Part shown: piece after piece, positions 5,424 through 7,684 of the stretch | Layout: every line of letters begins with the position of its first letter | Position numbering within the stretch: position 1 is the stretch's first letter | From: Christensenellaceae bacterium | Lineage (GTDB): Bacteria > Bacillota > Clostridia > Christensenellales > UBA1750 | Reading direction: 5' to 3' | DNA length: 7,684 nt | Assembly: GCA_031287285.1 (NCBI GenBank) | Contig: JAITTC010000206.1 | Coordinates: 1-7,684, forward strand | Position numbers and translations under genes: made by a program | Notes under the pieces: model-generated | The model's input: the letters and a program-made list of their open reading frames with translations, nothing else | Database searches by the model: none | What the model was told of the DNA's origin: nothing

Positions 5424-5635
5424 GAAGGCATGCAATAACCGCAGGGGAGTTCTTGTTTGCTCTGGCAGGCTTGACCTGCGACGACATGGCCACATGGTAG
5501 GGCCGGTCAGCAACCGAGGCCAGCGCTTCAATGCCCCTCTTCGTCATTGCGAGGAGCGTAAGCGACGAAGCAATCCAGCGATTACGAAGGGAAGCCCCAA
5601 AACACCATGCTTTATTAAAGGAGTAGCCTTTCTTG

Positions 5636-6048
5636 AATCCACCGAGTATACGAAAGGCCGTCGCTCTCGCGAGCAAGCCGCAGGTATAAACTGCCGGCTG
5701 AAGCGGCGCCTTTGCGAGGCCCTCGCTTCTTTATAGGCGAAACAAAGATAAAAAGCCCTGTATAACTGGTTTTGAGCAAAGGGGCCCCAACGAGGCGCGA
5801 GGGCTTTTGCGCCGCTCTCCCCGTTGTTTCGCCGCGCCGCAGGCCTTCAATCTACAAGCCTGCAGCCCGCGCCTGCCGAGCTTTCACGGTTCGCGAGCCC
5901 TTCGTCAGAATCAGCCGGGTGCGCAGCGGCAAAGGCGGCCCGGGTTTCCGCATTCGGGGGCCCAGCCAAAGGCATATTGGGCTGCCGCATCGCGTTTCAA
6001 GCCTAGATAGAGGTAGAAAGAGCGGACCGGCGCCCTTGAGCCGCGGGC
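5636..6048. other. 3' flank of the flavin reductase gene, no gene seen
   Basis: No frame has a recognisable family. The stretch contains a long hairpin at 5751-5808 (listed separately), a short hairpin GCGAG/CTCGC near 5714-5726, and an AT-richer patch around 5726-5780 that stands out from the GC-rich surroundings. Plus-strand frames in 5772-6098 lack ribosome sites and overlap the end of the flavin reductase gene. Confidence 0.5.
5740..5808 (-). terminator. Candidate terminator downstream of the flavin reductase gene
   Basis: AAAAGCCCT (5751-5759) pairs with AGGGCTTTT (5800-5808). Read on the minus strand, the second arm ends in AGGGCTTTTTATCTTTGTTT, a good U-rich tail. The loop is 40 bases and contains the palindrome GGGGCCCC (5781-5788), so the structure is larger than a normal intrinsic terminator. 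It is about 240 bp past the flavin reductase stop. A small structured RNA is an alternative. Confidence 0.45.
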
Positions 6049-6642
6049 CTATCGGGCCTCTTTCCAGTCGCCGGGGGCGCCAAGCCCTTCCGGTCTAAGT
6101 CCTGCGTAGTGGTTAATGCCCATATAGATGGCCGGGGTAACGAGCGCCGCGCGGGCCTCCACGCTCAGGGTTTCATCGGCCAGGCGCTCGTCAGCGGTCA
6201 CGCTTGCGATGCGGCAGAGGAAGATCTCGCCGCCGTCCAGGGGGATGGAGCGCTTCAGCTCGAGCTCAAAGCTCCAGGGGCTTTTCGCAAGCAGGGGCAC
6301 GTTGAGAGCAGAGCCCCTTTCGACCTCGGCCCCGGCCGCCGCCTTATCGGTCGTGTAGCCCTCGTGGTTGCCAAACCAATCGGCCAGCGGGAGCAGCTCT
6401 TCGCTGACCAGGTTGGCAGAAAAGACCCCGGTGGCGTGGATTCGATCCTTCGTCAGCTTCTCTTCGCCGATGCAGGCCATCACGCACAGCTCGCCGTCCC
6501 AAGCATAGCTGATCCAAGAGAACAGCCCGAAATTGGGGCTTCCATCCTCTTTGTACGTTCCATACAGGAACAGCGCCTGCGGGCAAAACTTGTTTACCTT
6601 CGCGGGCGAGCTGTCGCCGTTCGTCAACAGAACCCTTTTCAT
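6049..6642 (-). CDS. Flavin reductase family protein (FMN-binding split barrel)
   Basis: This 197-residue protein matches the flavin reductase-like / flavoredoxin group, which bind FMN in a split-barrel fold and reduce flavin or pass electrons to partner proteins in the cytosol. Recognisable parts are the N-terminal strand and Pro-Gln-Ala turn CPQALFLYGTY (20-30), the SPNFGLFSWISY segment (35-46) where relatives carry the substrate-pocket loop, IGEEKLTKDRIHATGVFSAN (58-77) corresponding to the usual xxKxTxxxIxxxGxFxxN flavin-contact region, and a C-terminal IYMGINHYAGL. ATG at 6640-6642 has a full GGAGG seven bases upstream, so the start is secure. The stop is TAG. It appears monocistronic, with repeat arrays on both sides. 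The electron donor and true substrate cannot be told from sequence. Confidence 0.9.
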   Translation of the reverse strand: MKRVLLTNGDSSPAKVNKFCPQALFLYGTYKEDGSPNFGLFSWISYAWDGELCVMACIGEEKLTKDRIHATGVFSANLVSEELLPLADWFGNHEGYTTDKAAAGAEVERGSALNVPLLAKSPWSFELELKRSIPLDGGEIFLCRIASVTADERLADETLSVEARAALVTPAIYMGINHYAGLRPEGLGAPGDWKEAR

Positions 6643-7029
6643 GGCGATCCCTCCTTCAAATTACCGATGACCCTTTGGAGCTTCCCCCTGAATTCAGCGA
6701 TTTTTCTCGCGAAAGCCCAAAGTCCAAGCAGGCGCTCCCATATTGGCCGGGGTACGCCGATCAACGCCATCCTGGCTCAAGGAAGTCAACCTGCCGAGGC
6801 CTGCATCCCTTCGCCTCCGCGCAAAAGCCGGCGCCTGCGGCCGCCTGGCCTGAGAAACGAGAAAAGCGCCGCTCGTTTTTGCCAAATTTGCTCCTTTGTG
6901 AGCCATATCCTGAGTATCTTCCTCTATCGCTTCACTGTCAAGCGCTTTCAGCCCTCTCTCGCCTAATTCCCCTCAAAAATGGCTCCTTTTTGCGCTTCGA
7001 CGGCGGCCTGCCTAGGCCTTGGTCTTAAT
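6643..7029. other. Upstream region of the flavin reductase gene, no gene seen
   Basis: No frame has a known family or convincing start signal; the minus-strand frame at 6694-6906 and the plus-strand frame at 6675-7028 have unremarkable, Arg/Pro-rich composition. A possible minus-strand promoter is TTGGAC, 17 bases, AAAAAT just upstream of the gene, but it is weak. A small hairpin with a T tail lies at 6855-6880. Confidence 0.45.
6855..6880 (+). terminator. Weak plus-strand terminator-like hairpin
   Basis: AAACGAG (6855-6861) pairs with CTCGTTT (6872-6878) across a 10-base loop, followed by TT. No plus-strand gene is seen upstream, so it may be a chance hairpin or the end of an unrecognised transcript. 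Confidence 0.3.
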
Positions 7030-7153
7030 GGGCTTGGCTTGCGGCGACGTAGCGGATTGGCAGGGTCGGTCGGCGACCAAGGCCGGCGCTTCAATGCCCC
7101 TCCTCGTCATTGCGAGGAGCGTAAGCGACGAAGCAATCCAGACGGAGCACAGA

Positions 7154-7186
7154 AAAGGTCCTGTTGAGGCTTCTGGCAGGGCCTTT
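7154..7186 (-). terminator. Terminator-like hairpin carried by the repeat unit, array 3 copy
   Basis: AAAGGTCCT (7154-7162) pairs with AGGGCCTTT (7178-7186) with one wobble pair. The minus-strand tail is TTTTCTGTG as in array 2. Confidence 0.4.
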
Positions 7187-7303
7187 GGGTGCGTAAGCGC
7201 AATGACACAAGGAAGCGGCTGCCTTGAAGGGCTTGACTTGCGGCGGCGCAGCAACATGGTAGGGCCGGTCGGCGACCAAGGCCAGCGCTTCAATGCCCCT
7301 CTT

Positions 7304-7394
7304 CGTCATTGCGAGGAGTGCAGCGACGAAGCAATCCAGCAAGCATGCAAAAAGAGGTGGCCTTCTGGATTGCTTCGCTGCGCTCGCAATGACG
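7304..7394. repeat. 91-bp imperfect palindrome of facing repeat blocks
   Basis: The left arm 7304-7339 starts CGTCATTGCGAG and ends AGCAATCCAG; the right arm 7365-7394 starts CTGGATTGCT and ends CTCGCAATGACG. About 29 bases pair in three runs of 12, 7 and 10, with small bulges, around a 25-base purine-rich loop (7340-7364). The same loop type is seen at about 4676-4712 in array 2. Confidence 0.8.
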
Positions 7395-7684
7395 CAAAGG
7401 AGGCTCTTGGCTACTTTGAAAGGCTTGACTTGCGGCGACGTGGCGGCATGGTAGGGCCGGTCGGCGGCCAAGGCCGGCGCTTCAATGCCCCTCTTCGTCA
7501 TTGCGAGGAGCGTAAGCGACAAATCAATCCAGACGGAGCACAGAAGAGGACCTACCGAGGCTTCTGGCAGGGCCTTTGGATGCCATAGTAAGCGCAATGG
7601 CGTAAAGGGAGTTCTTGGCGGCCTTGAAAGGCTTGACCTGCGGCAACGTAGCGGCACGGTAGGGCCGGTCGGCGGCCAAGGCCG

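Larger units (their letters stand above)
4659..5635 (+). repeat. Composite repeat array 2
   Basis: Almost a kilobase with no real gene, made of a mosaic ~200-bp unit. The A block (AGGCTTGACCTGCGACGACG, then ATGGTAGGGCC and a GCTTCAATGCCC-type end) begins at 5005, 5203 and 5467, with a partial copy near 4785-4815. The B block (CGTCATTGCGAGGAG to GAAGCAATCC) begins at 4728, 4816, 4881, 5079, 5277, 5343 and 5542. The C block hairpin (AAAGGCCCT/AGGGCCTTT) is at 4930, 5128 and 5391. The last unit diverges after 5578 into CCAAAACACCATGCTTTATT, also seen inverted in array 1. Long open frames through it are by-products of the repeat. Confidence 0.9.
7030..7684 (+). repeat. Composite repeat array 3 (runs off the window)
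   Basis: Same family and orientation as array 2. A blocks begin near 7030, 7229, 7421 and 7628; B blocks begin at 7105, 7304 and 7496, giving periods of 199 and 192. The C-block hairpin is at 7154-7186, with one G-T pair, and more decayed near 7545-7577. The unit starting at 7304 replaces the C block by a facing copy of the B block. Reading frames across it give repetitive Arg/Glu/Ser-rich peptides that are not credible proteins. The last unit is cut by the window end. Confidence 0.9.

Noticed and set aside
4881..5600. CRISPR array, because of the regular repeats
   Set aside because: The period is about 198 bp, the sequence between motifs is itself repeated rather than unique, and no cas gene is present.
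5230..5736. 168-codon plus-strand open frame and similar long frames on both strands of arrays 2 and 3
   Set aside because: They consist of the translated repeat (peptides such as RHCEERKRRSNP and SLLAMTKRGIE) and show no ribosome site or domain. This type of frame is a frequent false gene call in repeat-rich genomes.
5751..5808. 6S RNA or a riboswitch
   Set aside because: No known aptamer core or bulged-duplex pattern could be recognised, and it lies downstream of a gene rather than in a leader.
6109..6966. 285-codon plus-strand open frame antisense to the flavin reductase gene
   Set aside because: The opposite strand encodes a clear protein family with a perfect ribosome site. The antisense frame has no recognisable domain and is a by-product of GC-rich codon use.

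Overview
The window looks like a GC-rich (roughly 60 % by eye) endospore-forming member of the Firmicutes, probably a clostridial lineage. The main reason is a dipicolinate synthase pair (dpaA-dpaB), which is essentially confined to spore formers. Starts are often GTG or TTG behind purine-rich Shine-Dalgarno sequences. All six recognisable genes lie on the minus strand, so transcription runs from high to low coordinates. Everything between them is intergenic sequence unusually rich in repeats.

Layout from high to low coordinates. 7030-7684 is a composite repeat array (array 3) that runs off the window. 6049-6642 is a flavin reductase-like protein. 4659-5635 is array 2, which contains a clean two-copy 198-bp tandem duplication. 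3128-4447 is the dpaA-dpaB operon, with a sigma-K-like promoter at 4509-4537 and a strong hairpin terminator at 2902-2935. 2511-2872 is array 1, the same repeat family in the opposite orientation. 386-2269 is a tight three-gene unit behind a sigma-A-like promoter: a GyrI-like effector-binding protein split by an in-frame amber codon, a Cof-type HAD phosphatase and a GNAT acetyltransferase. 1-385 has no convincing gene but holds nested GC-rich inverted repeats.

The dpaAB pair makes dipicolinic acid in the mother cell late in sporulation. The genes that accompany it in Bacillus (asd, dapG) are not beside it here. The GyrI/HAD/GNAT unit looks like a housekeeping or small-molecule-response operon of unknown substrate.

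The most unusual content is the repeat family. Its unit is about 200 bp and has three parts: a block around the motif ATGGTAGGGCCGGTCGG, then a partly palindromic block starting CGTCATTGCGAGGAG, then a hairpin (AAAGGCCCT/AGGGCCTTT) that reads as a terminator on the minus strand. Arrays 1 and 2 flank dpaAB as inverted copies. I found no CRISPR array, tRNA, rRNA, transposase or clear new multi-gene system.
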